From Desmodus rotundus (taxonomy: Eukaryota > Chordata > Mammalia > Chiroptera > Phyllostomidae): a stretch of 64,000 bases of DNA. Where the stretch lies: assembly GCF_022682495.2 (NCBI RefSeq), contig NC_071392.1:85142797-85206796 (forward strand), read 5' to 3'. Shown in pieces: positions 21,857-32,466 of this stretch; within the stretch, counting starts at the first letter, position 1; the number at the start of each line of letters is the position of its first letter. The notes beneath the pieces were generated by a model. The model was not told the DNA's origin. It ran no database searches and saw only the letters and a program-made list of their open reading frames with translations. Position numbers and translations under genes: made by a program.

Positions 21857-22312
21857 ATGGACTGCTGGCTGTTCTGCAGGGTGGCCCTCTGTCTCCTGGC
21901 AGCAGGTGAGTCTGGGGCTCCAGTGGGCTACCCTTGGACCCTCAGCCATTCCCCTGTGGCTACAGCAACACCCTTCCTTCTGGGCTTGGTCTGAGTTTTG
22001 TCCCTTTCCCCCAACAGTCCCCATGGAGACAGAAATTACTCAGATACCAAAGTTCCTGGTGATGGGAACCAGAGATAAGAAGTCTTTGAAATGCGAACAA
22101 CATCTGGGACATAACGCTATGTATTGGTACAAACAGGGAGCTCACCAGCCTCCAGAGCTCCTGTTCATCTACAACTATAAGGAAATCACTGACAACAACA
22201 GCGTCCCAGTACGCTTCATGCCCGAACGCCCAGACACCTCTCAGTTACACCTTCACCTGGATGCCCTGGGGCCAGAAGACTCCGCCCTGTACCTCTGTGC
22301 CAGCAGCAAAGA
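21857..22312 (+). CDS. TRBV4: T-cell receptor beta variable segment, TRBV4 subgroup (copy 2)
   Basis: Leader exon 21857-21905 ([16 protein letters not shown]), V exon 22018-22312 after CCCCAACAG. The reading frame is uninterrupted and Cys23, Trp41 in MYWYKQ and Cys104 in LYLCASS are present. Differences from copy 1 are Ser to Arg in the leader, Asp to Glu right after Cys23 (KCEQH, which is also the human TRBV4-1 state) and Ser to Asn in CDR2. It looks functional. It lies between TRBV3 and TRBV5 of unit 2. Confidence 0.93.
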
Positions 22313-22351
22313 CACAGCCCTGCAGAGCCACCCTCTCCCTGAGCAGAAACC
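22313..22351 (+). other. 23-RSS of TRBV4 copy 2
   Basis: Heptamer CACAGCC, 23-nt spacer, nonamer GCAGAAACC (22343-22351). Identical to copy 1. Confidence 0.88.
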
Positions 22352-24780
22352 TCCAGGGTGCAGCCAGGAAGCTGTGGGGCAACCCAGGCTCAGTAGGGCA
22401 CTTCCTGAGAGACCCAAGACCTCAGAGCAGGATCCTGCCCGTCGGTTCAGTGGGTTGGCGATGCTCAGTTCCCACACAGACAGCAGCCTGTGGCCCGGCC
22501 TGGTCTAGACCAAGACCGTGCCTGGGCAGAACAGCTCAAGCTCAAGTTCTTCAGTATCTTCCTGTCTGCTTGTGACCCCGGGAAGTCTTTCATGAGACAT
22601 GTTACAGTCTGGCCGCAGCAGACTCCCTCTATCAGGCCCCTTTCCCTGACTTCTCTTTCCATCCAAGTGAGACGTGGTCGCAGCCCTGATCCAGCTCCAG
22701 ATGTACTAAGACTTTTTCCAAAACCCCTCATTCCCTCTGCACGTGGCTCTGTCAGTTCCCACACCTGAGGACAATAGTTCCCTCTTTCAATTGGGTTGTT
22801 TCTTTCCCCTTAACCAGAACTACAAGTCACAGAGTCCAGGCCTGGGGACCATGGCACTGAATTGATGGTGACAGAGGACACTGGGTTCCGCCCATGTGCA
22901 GTTCTTCCAGCCTGTCCCTGCTGTCCTGAAACCCCCATCCTCCGAGGGCTCTTTGCGGCTGCAGTATTTCACTCATGGCCTGAGGGCCTGCATGCTCCAA
23001 GACCCGGGGCTGATCCCTGGACATCACGGGTCTTCAGGCACTAAGGCTCAGAGTGCAGTCCTTACCTAAGAATAGCCAGAGCCCTGAGCAGGGGGACACC
23101 CTCCCTCCCAGACACCATGCCCACCAGCCTCTCTGTTGTGTGGCCCTGGGAGCTGGTGAGTCAGAGCACAAGGACACTTTTGATGTGAGCTTGTCCCTGC
23201 CAGATCTTCAGTATTTCCTTCACCTGGACAATGGCTTGCTTCCTTATCTCCAGCTGAGCTTCCATAGCCTTCTTGACCAGGACCCATGGATGATCAGGTC
23301 AAACAGGGGCCAAGATCTCTGTGTGAAGACTAAAAACAAAGCTGGTCTTAGAGTATTCTCAGATCTGAATCATGTTGCAACATAGTGGTATCAACAAAAC
23401 CCACATGAGAACTGAGGCTAACCCGTGAGCCAGTGCTGAATTCATAGTCAGAGGACATGTGCTGGCAGGGCGTGTTGCTGGAGGAGATGCAAACCTGCCG
23501 TTAGCAACGCCCTCGAATGCATTCTGAGCAAGCTGGGCGGACCCATCACCCTGGGCTGGGGTGTGTGCCCTGCACTCTCCCACAGTGATGGAGGTGCGGG
23601 CCAAGGTTGCCCCGTCCACCACAGGCTGCTCTCGGGGCCGACTCCCGCTCAGGGGTCTTAGTACACAACCTGGTCTGTTTCTGTTTTCCCAAGTCCCTCT
23701 GTTTCTTCTTCATTCATTCAGACTGGCCTGGTCTTCCTTGCTTACTAGTGTAGAAGATTACAATATGATATTTCCTACTTGGTCATCAGAGAAAAACAGA
23801 GAAATCAGTCACACACATGTGCACTCCCTTACCGGGAAACAGGAATTGTGTTATTACCAATACATGGAGGCTGACCCCCCGCCCCCACAATTATGGATTC
23901 TAAAAAGAGAGGGTAGAAGGGAAATAAATTCTTTAGCAGTGTGGGAACAATGAGATTTATTATTATTTAATTTGGGGGTAGCCGATTAGTGGGCATCTTG
24001 CAAAGTGGCCTGTCTAAATAATCTGCCTTGAGCCAGCTGTCGGGGTCATCGAAGTTAGAACAACTTCTGTTCATTATTAACCCTCAAAAAATCTTTGGGA
24101 GTCCATCTCCAGTCCATCCCCCATCTCCACGAGCACCATATTTTCTGTGACAATACAAATTCCAAAATCACCCAGAACTGAGGTCGTATACATTTCATTT
24201 AAGAGTACAGTGCAAACAGCAAATGGTAAAGTCATTCCTAATTTCAACACATCCCAGGCCTCTTGTCCACTTGCATCATGGCCAAGGCAAAATCTTGGTT
24301 TCTGCCCAACAAGCCACACAGGGGCGCTGTGGATCTGCTGAGCTCTAGAATTTCCTGGGCCAGAGCAGGGGGTCAGAGCTAGTTGCCTGGGATGGCAAGG
24401 GTTAAAGGACAGCCCTGTTTGGTGCTTCTATCCAGTAGGAGGTCAAATAGCATAAGCACTAAGGGCAGGTGCTGTCTCAGCGGGGAGCCAGGAAGTTCAG
24501 CTGTGCAGTGGTTAGGGAGGCTCTCTGAGCTGGCAAGGGGAAGTGTAGGGTGCAGAGCTCGGAGGGGGCAGCCTGCAGGCCCTGGGAGCAGACACAGTGG
24601 AGGAACAGCTGCCTGAGGGAAAAGCAAAGGAGCTGTGTGGGCAGGCATGCTGCCTGAACCCTGCTCAGCACTGTCATCTCTGCTCAGCCCCGCATGTCAG
24701 AGATGAGCCTTTCCAGGACAAAGCAGGGCCTGGATCAGTTGAGCCAGGGAGCTGGCAGGGCACCCAGGGTCAAGGGAACC
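22352..24780. other. Intergenic, TRBV4 to TRBV5 (unit 2)
   Basis: Collinear with 11164-13610. It contains the second leader relic. No intact gene was recognised. Confidence 0.55.
23117..23155 (+). pseudogene. V leader-exon relic (unit 2)
   Basis: Copy of the relic at 11929: the same shortened leader-like exon and GTGAGT donor, with a better CACCATG context. No V exon or RSS follows. Confidence 0.5.
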
Positions 24781-24912
24781 AGCAGAGACAGTGTCATCAG
24801 AGCAGAGACATCACTGCCTAACACCCAATCAGAGAAGGTGCCCGGATTGTCACTTCCACAGGACAAGAGCTCTGAGCAGGGAGGCCCCTGCCCTGTCCTG
24901 CCTGGTCCTGCC

Positions 24913-25375
24913 ATGAGCTCCAGGCTCCTCTGCTGTGTGGCGCTTTGTCTGCTGGGACCAGGTATGTCCTTGGCACAGTTGGATGTCTCTGTTCCAACGC
25001 TGAGAGAGCCTGAATCCTTTTTCAGTTCCATCAGGGTCCGGGCCCTGTTCTTTCTCCAGCTCCTGTCTCCCTCCATCACAGGCCCAGTGGATTCTGGAGT
25101 CACGCAAACTCCTAGACACCTGGTGAAACCCAGAGGACAGACAGTGACACTGACATGTTCCCCAATCTCTGGCCACACAGCTGTCTCTTGGTATCAACAG
25201 GCCCATGGTCAAGGCCCCCAGTTCCTCGTTCAGTATTACAGGAGCGAAGAGCAACAAAGAGGAAACATGTCTGATCGATTCTCTGGGAAACAGCTTGGTG
25301 ACTACAGCTCTGAGCTGACGGCGAGCTCTCTGGAGCTGCAGGACTCAGCCTTGTATCTCTGCGCCAGCAGCTCAG
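24913..25375 (+). CDS. TRBV5: T-cell receptor beta variable segment, TRBV5 subgroup (copy 2)
   Basis: Leader exon 24913-24961 (MSSRLLCCVALCLLGP, donor GTATGT), V exon 25082-25375. By reading, the encoded V domain is identical to copy 1; the nucleotide differences I see there are silent. Cys23, Trp41 (SWYQQ) and Cys104 (LYLCASSS) are intact and the RSS follows. As in copy 1, the reading frame also stays open through the intron. It looks functional. Confidence 0.92.
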
Positions 25376-25414
25376 CACAGCCCCAGAGAGTCACCTGGGT
25401 TCTGTGCACAAACC
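25376..25414 (+). other. 23-RSS of TRBV5 copy 2
   Basis: Heptamer CACAGCC, 23-nt spacer, nonamer GCACAAACC (25406-25414). Confidence 0.9.
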
Positions 25415-27030
25415 TTCCTGGCCCAGCACGAAGCTATCTCACAGCTGACAGACCTGGGAGAACCTGGGGACCACAGGGGAACGCGGGGGGACTTGGCACT
25501 GGGAGGACAGCCCTGGGCTTTCTGGGGCAACAGAGGACCAGAGCTCCTGTTCATTTGCTCTATCAACACGCTCACTCCAACCTTACCTTCCTTGCATGGC
25601 ACTCTGGGGCGCTCGGGCAGAGGGCAGATCGTTGCCAGCCTACTCTTTTTTGGGGCGGAGAGTTCATCGGAGGATCAAAATTGTTGGTTACATGTGTAGT
25701 CTGGCAGATAGAAGCCCTGGAATTTGTTTTCCAAATCCAGAGAAAGAAATACAGATTCTGGAGAAAGTCTAGGAAATAAAATATGGCCAAGATGGTTCAA
25801 AATAAAGATAGAGGTAAAAGATTATTTTTTAAATTTGTATTTTGTATAGGATCATATTTTCTACCCCCCCCAACCTTCAAAGCCCAGAAAAGAGAGAGCC
25901 GTGTTCAGTCATGGACCCTTGGCTTCCTTGCCATCACGGAGGTGTTTCTTCGTGTGTGTGTGTGTGTGTTTCCTTGTGGAGACACCGCACGTGGAAAGAG
26001 TTTTTTTCTGTGGGGATTTATGAAAGAGGCCGTGTCACTGAGCAGGGCTCAGGGACTCTGGGTAAGGACAGCATGTGTCGGCCCCACTGGGTCCCACATA
26101 ACTAGAGCTCACAGGGTGGTGTATGCAAGGTTTGCCATCTCAGAAATGAATAGCTAAAATATTTAATCCATCTTCATTAAAATGCACTCTCTAACGTGTG
26201 CTAATAATTACTTTACCTACAAATGGGGAAATATATGGATCTGATTACTATGGGGAGCCATGGAATAGTGCGTTTCCAGACAGGATCCACCTGGGATCCG
26301 CAGACTGTTTATTTTTCGGGCCTGTACTATTCTGGCTGTCTCTTCCACTATTGGACATTGATTGCAATGGTGCAGAATCATTTTTTCGTAATTGAAATGT
26401 TGGTTCATACAATCTCTGCTTCAAAACGAAGAGTGTATCTGGAGATCAACCTTGTATCGGTCAGGCTGGGAAAACCGTAGAGTCAGCGAGTGGGAGGGTT
26501 AGTGGGTAGAGATAAGGGGCGGGGTGGGGGGCTGGTGATTTGCAGGGGTGAGGGCCTGGGCAAATTCTGGCTCTTAATGTAGACAGATGTGAATCCAGGA
26601 GATGTGGACCATCACCACTGGGAGGCGCTGTGCATCCACAGGACTGCCAGTGCCACTGGGAAGGGCTGAGGCAGTAGCCCCGGAGAGGCCAGTAAAGGGA
26701 CCTCCTCCCACGTGTTGGCAGGAGAAGCTGCTGGAGTCACTGAGGGGTCGTGGAATGCATGGAGCTGGCACAGACTCCTCCTGCCCAAGAAGAGGGGACA
26801 TGCCTGCACCTCAGGAGGCACCAAGGAGGCATCTCCCCGAGACCGCAGGGGACAGCAGTGTGGGCGTTGGGGCAGCAATGGCTGGGCAGCTAGTGTCAGG
26901 CAGGGGCAGGCAGGGACAATATTGTGGGAAGGTGGGGACAGTGCTGAAGCTGCAGCCAACCCTGAGTCGTGGGGATGTGCAGGACAGAGAATGATGCATA
27001 GAATCTCAACTCTGGGTCAATCTCACACCA
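25415..27030. other. Spacer between unit 2 and cassette A
   Basis: Up to about 26302 this is the TRBV5 3' flank shared with unit 1. 26303-26600 is unique sequence without a recognised gene. From about 26600 the sequence becomes homologous to 38480-38900, 46470-46900 and 62900-63330, the 5' flank of the TRBV5/9-like segments, so cassette A begins here. A weak CTCF-like core, CCACTGGGAGGCGCT, lies at 26615-26629 (13 of 15). Confidence 0.6.
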
Positions 27031-27095
27031 AGAGTGGAGAGCGCCAGGGGGCAGCCTCCAAGGATGTCCCATCAGAGCTGTGACAACATCAGAGG

Positions 27096-27105
27096 AGTGA
27101 TGTCA
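27096..27105. promoter_or_regulatory. V-beta decamer, TRBV5/9-like copy 1
   Basis: AGTGATGTCA, a full decamer match, 99 nt before the leader ATG. Confidence 0.75.
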
Positions 27106-27203
27106 TAGCAAATGCTCCCTTCAGGTCACAGGGAGTTCAGAACTTTAGACTGCTCCCCCCAGGAGACCCCACCCTCAGCTGGGAGAGGCCTTGAGAAGCT
27201 GCC

Positions 27204-27677
27204 ATGGGCCCCAGGCTCCTCTGCCTTGTGGCCCTTTGTCTCCTGGGAGCAGGTAAGCCCCAGACACTGTGTAAGTCTGGATACGCAGTCACCATCCCTG
27301 ACACACAAGCCTGGGTGATGGCTGCCATGGGAATCTCCCTGTGCTCTGCCCCCGACTTATCTCTGTCTCCTCCCAACAGGCCCAGTGGACTCTGGAGTCA
27401 CACAGACCCCCAAACACGTGACCAAAGCAAGAAAACAGCAAGTGACGCTAACATGTTCCTATACATCTGGACACCTCTCTGTGTTTTGGTACAAACAGGC
27501 CCAGGGCCAGGGCCCCGATTTCCTTGTTGAGTATTACAGTGGGCAAGAGCGAGAAAAAGGCAAATTGCCCGATCGGTTCTCAGTGAAGCAGTTTGGTGAC
27601 AGCCACCGCTCTGAGCTGACTGCGAGCTCACTGGAGCTGAACGACTCGGCCATCTATCTCTGTGCCAGCAGCCTTGA
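27204..27677 (+). CDS. TRBV5/9: T-cell receptor beta variable segment, TRBV5/TRBV9-like (copy 1)
   Basis: Leader exon 27204-27252 (MGPRLLCLVALCLLGA, donor GTAAGC), V exon 27380-27677 after CCCAACAG. The domain begins DSGVTQTPKHVTKARK and has LTCSYTSGHLSVFWYKQ (Cys23, Trp41), a YYSGQEREKG CDR2 region, DRFSVKQFGD and LELNDSAIYLCASSL. DSGVTQTPKH and the YYxGxExxKG pattern resemble human TRBV9, while GHxxV and PDRFS resemble TRBV5. By hand comparison it is slightly closer to TRBV9, so the subgroup is uncertain. There is no lesion, splice sites are good and the RSS is near consensus. It looks functional. Confidence 0.88.
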
Positions 27678-27716
27678 CACAGCCCTGCAGGATCCGCAGC
27701 CGCCTGCACAAAAACA
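27678..27716 (+). other. 23-RSS of TRBV5/9-like copy 1
   Basis: Heptamer CACAGCC, 23-nt spacer, nonamer ACAAAAACA (27708-27716), one base from the consensus nonamer. Confidence 0.9.
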
Positions 27717-29277
27717 CTCTGCCCCACTAAGGAAGTGACAGCTGCCAGCCAGACAGGCTCAGAGCTAGGAGTGCAGCCTGCCTTTCCCAGGCACCATTCT
27801 GCTGCTTACAGATGGGGGCGGATTTGATGCTCACAGACTTCATGCAGCTTCAGTATCTTTGTCCTGATGATACACATGAGGGGCAGTAATGTTCCTGGGT
27901 CTCAATTCCATACCCCGAGGAGCAAGACATCACTCAAGTCTGCTCCTCACACCTGTGGATTTGTCACCCTGCACCTCTCCCAGCACCGTGCCCACATTGG
28001 CTTCCCTTGTCCAGGTTTAGATGAACAGGCGTGAGGGGATCACACAGTATCTGGGATTGTCCACCTTTCCCTGACAGTTTCAAGGAACATTTCACTTCAA
28101 GGCAACAAGTATTCATGATCCTTCATGACGACAACAAAGGAAGGCACGATTTCTTTTTTTTTTTTTAAGATTTTATTTATTTATTTTTAGAGGGTTGGAG
28201 AGGGAGAAACATCATTGTGTGGTTGCCTCTTGTGTGCCCCCTACTGGGGACCTGGCCTGAAATTCTGGCATGTGCCCTAGACTGGGAATCGAACCAGCGG
28301 TCAAGAAAGGCACAAATTCCTACACTGTGGCCGTCACCTGGACCTGCACAGCACCCTGAAGGAAGTTACGGGTCCTGCAAAGCATGGGAATGTGGGTCAA
28401 TTAGTTACAGGTGTTTAAAGACTCATTATATTTATTATAATTAATGTCAGCAATCCTTCACAGGGAGATATTCCCCATGGAATAATGTCTCAGTTTAAAA
28501 AGGGCATTTTATACTCTCTCCACCTGGAGGCAGCCACCTCTCCCCACATCCCCCTGTAACCCTAGGGGCCAGCAGGACACCTGCAGAGCTGAGCACCACA
28601 CAGAGAGCTAGTTCCCAAAGGGTGAGCTCGATGCGCCGGCACTGCCTCACCCCGTCCATACACAGGAGCACATTCTCAGGTGAATCTGAAGGTACTCTGG
28701 GTCATTTGCTAGGGGTCACATCTGTCAGGGGATGGATAGGAAACAGAACCAAAGGATCGTCAAGTGGTGAGGAGCCTGCCCCTGAGGTTTGGCCACCAGA
28801 ACCAGGAGGGTCGCTGGGGGAAGCAGGGACAGTGAGGGGCTGCTGGTTGACCAGCAAAGCAGAAAAGGAGGCTGAGGGATGACTTGGGAGCCAAGAGTCC
28901 TAAAGGCACCAGGAAGCCATCAGGCTTTTCCCTCAGATGGGAGAGCACAGGGACAGGTACACACAGCAGACAGGGTGTCATGGAGACCTGCAGATAGGGC
29001 GAAGCACCCGAGGTCACACCCTGCGTGCAGAGGGCAGGAACAACAGCAGGACTCCAGTCAGCTCAGTCACAGCACTCTTCTCACTCTGAGCTGTGAGCCT
29101 GCACTTCGCTTTCTGATCTGATGCTCTGGGAGGTGGCGTGTCCCCTTATGACAAGTGGGCTCTGGGGCCCAGGCAGTGAGAGTGAGAGTGACACCTCAGA
29201 GACTCTCCCTGGGGAGCCCTGTTCCTGTCCAGCCACCCACAGTCCCAGCGGAACCCTGTGTCGGCCCAGCTCCAACC
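27717..29277. other. Intergenic, cassette A TRBV5/9 to TRBV6
   Basis: Homologous to 39566-40950 and 47571-48960. No gene was recognised apart from a SINE insertion. CTAGGGG-type text near 28561 is the decayed counterpart of the CTCF-like site at 48247. Confidence 0.6.
28152..28302 (-). mobile_element. 5'-truncated Ves SINE, minus strand
   Basis: A T-rich reversed tail (TTTTTTTTTTTTAAGATTTT) is followed by the reverse complement of the Ves body, stopping at GAACCAGCGGTC so that the tRNA-like head is missing. Flanks AAGGAAGGCACGATTT and AAGAAAGGCACAAATT look like an imperfect target-site duplication. Cassettes B (about 39990) and C (about 47992) lack it. Confidence 0.85.
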
Positions 29278-29719
29278 CTGAGTGGCGGCCTCCTGTGCTG
29301 CGTGTCCTTGTGTCTCCTCCCTTCAGGTGGGACCTGGGCTGGCCCCTCTGTGGGGAGAGGTCTAAGGCCCAGAACCGAGCCACTCCCTGGTGGCTGCAGC
29401 CTCAGTTCCACTATCTTCCCCGCAGGTCTGGGGCGTGCCAGCGTCACTCAGACCCCAACATTCCAGGTCCTGACCACAGGACAGATGGTGACATTGAGGT
29501 GTGCCCAGGACTTGAACCATAACACTATGTACTGGTACCGACAGGACCTGGGTCATGGGCTGAGGCTGATCCATTACTCAGTGGGTGTTAGGGTCACTGG
29601 CAAAGGAGAGGTTTGGATGGGTACAGTGTCTCTAGATCAAATACAGAGGACTTCCTTCTCACGATGGAGGCAGCTACCCCCTCCCAGTCATCTGTGTACA
29701 TCTGCGCCAGCAGTGAATC
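29278..29719 (+). pseudogene. TRBV6: TRBV6 pseudogene (copy 1)
   Basis: Leader exon 29278-29326 reads CTG AGT GGC GGC..., so the expected ATG is CTG; the donor is GTGGGA. The V exon is 29426-29719 after CCCGCAG. It encodes [33 protein letters not shown] and GLRLIHYS, which is clearly TRBV6-type. A one-base deletion at about 29611-29617 (GAGGTTTGGATGG versus GAGGTCCATGATGG in other copies) shifts the frame before FR3. Downstream text restores [11 protein letters not shown] and SVYICASSE in another frame. The RSS persists. No convincing V-beta decamer was seen. Confidence 0.88.
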
Positions 29720-29758
29720 CACAGAGCTGCACGGCCACCTCCTCTCTGCACAGAAAGG
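29720..29758 (+). other. 23-RSS of TRBV6 pseudogene copy 1
   Basis: Heptamer CACAGAG, 23-nt spacer, nonamer ACAGAAAGG (29750-29758). Confidence 0.8.
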
Positions 29759-30700
29759 CCAGGGGAGGCCCAGCACCCAGATTCAGGGGGCCCTGTGCAG
29801 ACTCCTACACCTTAGAGCCCCGAGTGGCCCCCGCCTGCAGGGTGACCCCCCAGTGTGCTGTGGCCCACCTCCAGGGCAGTGTCTGCCAAGCCTGGTCTAG
29901 ATCCATGGCTTCAGTCCCACATGTCTTCACTGTGGCTGTCAGTCTGTCCTCTGCAGCTTCTCCGTTAGCTGGGAAGGTGCATCCTTAGCTCTAGCTTTCT
30001 TACCATCAGCCTGAATCTGATGCCTCCAAGGTGGGAAGTCATCAGTCAATCAGATCCACCTAGACTGCACTGTATATCACACAAAGGAGTCTCAGTGGTC
30101 AGGGAAGTTGAGTCTTCTCCCATGAAGCAGTTATAAGAACCCTATTTTTAAATGTGTGGTGACTTAGAAGGACAAGAGACTTTATTGTGGGCTGTGCGGA
30201 CATAATACTACAAGGAAGTAAATGAGCACAGAGAGGACACTCGGTCATGAGCTGCAGAAGGAACAGGAGCTTCCCACTCAGATGTTCCCAGGGCGTCGCT
30301 CCATCTGTGCATCTCTGAGCATGTCAGTGTGTCCAGGGCAAAGCCAAGTCAAGCCCAACGCCCGCCCTCACCTGACAAATGGGTAAGATTGAGCATGTGT
30401 GACTTGGAGAATGGAGGGGATGGTGACAGGACAGCATGCTCCCAGGAGATCCTGAATTGCAGAGAAGACAATGAAATGACCCTTCTGTGTTTTGTATGGA
30501 TGACACTGTTGACATGTCCTAGTGAAAATGCCAGCTGATCAGTGACAGGTAATAACATGCCATGTGAGAACCCTGCAACCAGATAGCGGGGGACCTCAAA
30601 GTGACAGCGGTGCATGGATTTTGTTCAAAAAGGAGCTTATAAATGTTTAAACCAGTCAATCAAGTGTGATCTCATGTATATCACGTGTCCCTGAGGTCCA
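29759..30700. other. Intergenic, TRBV6 to TRBV7 (cassette A)
   Basis: Homologous to 41438-42390, 49444-50390 and, in its second half, 58200-58820. No gene was recognised. This is the shared 5' flank of all four TRBV7 copies. Confidence 0.6.
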
Positions 30701-30715
30701 GAGACTAACAGACAC

Positions 30716-30725
30716 AGTGATGTCA
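30716..30725. promoter_or_regulatory. V-beta decamer, TRBV7 copy 1
   Basis: AGTGATGTCA, a full match, 102 nt before the ATG. Confidence 0.75.
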
Positions 30726-30826
30726 CTATGGGGGCTGCCTTGTGGGGACAAGGGACGTCCCTCCTCCTCTGCTCCTGCTCACAAGACCTGGCCTGGGGAA
30801 CCTCCCATTCCTGTCCTGACCCTGCC

Positions 30827-31268
30827 ATGGGCACCCGGCTCCTCTGCTGGGCAACCCTCTGTCTCCTGGGGGCCGGTGAGTCCTCAGAAAACCAAGTAGC
30901 TTCAGTGTGTGTGTGTGTTTGATGATTACAATTGTTTTCCTCATTCTGTTGTCAACTTCTGTGTCCCCAGGTCACACAGAGGCTGGAGTCTCCCAGTCCC
31001 CCAGGCACAAGGTCACCAAGAGGGGACAGAATGTGACATTTCGGTGTGATCCTATTTCTGGCCACTTTGGCCTATACTGGTACCAACAGATGCTAGGGCA
31101 AGGCCCAACGTTTTTGTTGTACTTTCAAAACAACGACCCTGTGGACACGTCCGGGATGCCTAACAATCGGTTCTCTGTTGAGAGATCTAAGAGCTCCTCC
31201 TCCACTCTGAGCATCCAGGCTGCAGAGCCGGGGGACTCAGCTATGTACCTCTGTGCCAGCAGTGCAAC
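30827..31268 (+). CDS. TRBV7: T-cell receptor beta variable segment, TRBV7 subgroup (copy 1)
   Basis: Leader exon 30827-30875 ([16 protein letters not shown]), V exon 30971-31268 after GTCCCCAG. The domain begins [20 protein letters not shown] and has FRCDPISGH (Cys23), LYWYQQ (Trp41), [11 protein letters not shown] at CDR2, NNRFSVERS and [12 protein letters not shown], with Cys104 at 31252-31254. [25 protein letters not shown] is the hallmark of TRBV7. The intron has a short GT run just before the acceptor region. The consensus heptamer is intact. It looks functional. Confidence 0.93.
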
Positions 31269-31307
31269 CACAGTGTGGCACCATCACCTCCTCCAGGCTC
31301 ACAAACC
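31269..31307 (+). other. 23-RSS of TRBV7 copy 1
   Basis: Consensus heptamer CACAGTG, 23-nt spacer, nonamer TCACAAACC (31299-31307). Confidence 0.92.
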
Positions 31308-31382
31308 CTCCTGTGGTCCCCTCTGCTCATGGTTCCCAGGCTCCCTGGCAAGGAGGTGTAAACAGCGCTGCTGCCCAAGTGG

Positions 31383-31397
31383 CCACTTGAGGGCGCT
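31383..31397 (+). promoter_or_regulatory. CTCF-type motif 3' of TRBV7 copy 1
   Basis: CCACTTGAGGGCGCT matches CCASYAGRKGGCRSY at 14 of 15 positions and starts 76 nt after the RSS nonamer. The same spacing is found at TRBV7 copy 4. Confidence 0.6.
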
Positions 31398-31858
31398 GTG
31401 GATCGAAGGAGTGAGATGCAGAAGGGGCCCTGAGTCAGAGGGTGGGTGAAGGAGGAGAGTCTTGGCTTGGTCCCTGCATTAGGGAAATTATCTGATGAAT
31501 CTGAGGTTTGCTGATCCTATCTTTTCACATTAGTGGATATGCAGGTGTCTGTCACAGCAGGGAGCCATGAACTTGGTCTTGCATGGAGTTATGGCCTCTC
31601 TTGGAGCCTATGTTTGGTGCAGAGTGTGATGGGGCTTCACTGAGGTAGCCTGGGAAACCCAAGCCAGGTATAGACAGAGGATCACCTGCTCTGAAGCCAT
31701 GGGGCTGGTCACAAGCCCTGGACCCTGGGGGACCCAGCTCCGCACAGCCAGCTGCACCTGCTCATAGGAAGATGGTCAGAATGGGGGAACACTGTGCCCA
31801 AAGATCGTGTTTGGGGTGTGCAGGGTGTGTGGGAACTACACACACAGTGATATGAGAC

Positions 31859-31868
31859 AGTGATGTCC
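31859..31868. promoter_or_regulatory. Decamer-like site, TRBV13 copy 1
   Basis: AGTGATGTCC, one base from the decamer, 81 nt before the leader ATG of the pseudogene. Confidence 0.55.
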
Positions 31869-31949
31869 CAGGCAAGCCCTGCAAACAGAGCAATGGGAGG
31901 GGCAACACCTCTACTGTCTCACCCCAAAGACAAGAGCCCTGAGAGGGAC

Positions 31950-32427
31950 ATGGCCAGTTTTGTGCTGCCTGAATCCTCCAGGGGCTCCCGGATCCTCTGC
32001 TGCATGACCCTGTGTCTCCTGGGGCCAGGTGAGTCTCAGCTCAGGTGGGATCTCTCCAATCCCGTGTTCTTGACTGTTGTGGGAGTGTCCACCTGCCTCC
32101 TGGGCTGGTCCAAGCTCTGTCTCCTTCCTCCACAGGGTCAGTGGCTGCTGGAGTCACCCAGTCCCCAAGACACCTCATCAAAGGCCATGGTGGGGAGGCC
32201 GTTCTGAAATGCCACCCCATCTCCAGGCACGAGTGTGTACTGGTATCAGCAGGCTCAGGGGAAGGCCCCCCAGTTCCTCATTCAGTATTAGGAACAGCAG
32301 GAGTACAGGAAAGGAGACACCTCTGATCGCTTCAAAGGCAAAGTGTTCAGTGACTACAGCTCTGAGCTGGCCTTGTGCACCTTGCCGCTGGAAGACTTGG
32401 CTGTGACTTCTGTGCCTGCCACTTAGA
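31950..32427 (+). pseudogene. TRBV13: TRBV13 pseudogene (copy 1)
   Basis: Long leader exon 31950-32028 (79 nt, MASFVLPESSRGSRILCC...), typical of TRBV13. V exon 32136-32427. It starts AAGVTQSPRHLIKGHG like human TRBV13. Lesions relative to the intact copy at 55204 are a 2-nt deletion around the CDR1 region just before the Trp41 codon, a TAG at 32289-32291 where the intact copy has TAT, and a 1-nt deletion just before the Cys104 codon. The RSS survives. Confidence 0.9.
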
Positions 32428-32466
32428 CACAGCCCTGCAGAGCCCATGGCTTTCTGTACCCAAAAC
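32428..32466 (+). other. 23-RSS of TRBV13 pseudogene copy 1
   Basis: Heptamer CACAGCC, 23-nt spacer, nonamer ACCCAAAAC (32458-32466). Confidence 0.8.

Larger units (their letters stand above)
15364..26302. repeat. Tandem duplication unit 2 (TRBV3-TRBV4-TRBV5)
   Basis: Second, collinear copy of 4789-15363. Homology to the end of unit 1 stops at about 26302, where GATCCGCAG continues into unrelated sequence, whereas in unit 1 GATCTGCAC runs straight into the start of unit 2. This places the duplication junction at about 15364. All three V segments in this unit look functional. Confidence 0.9.
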
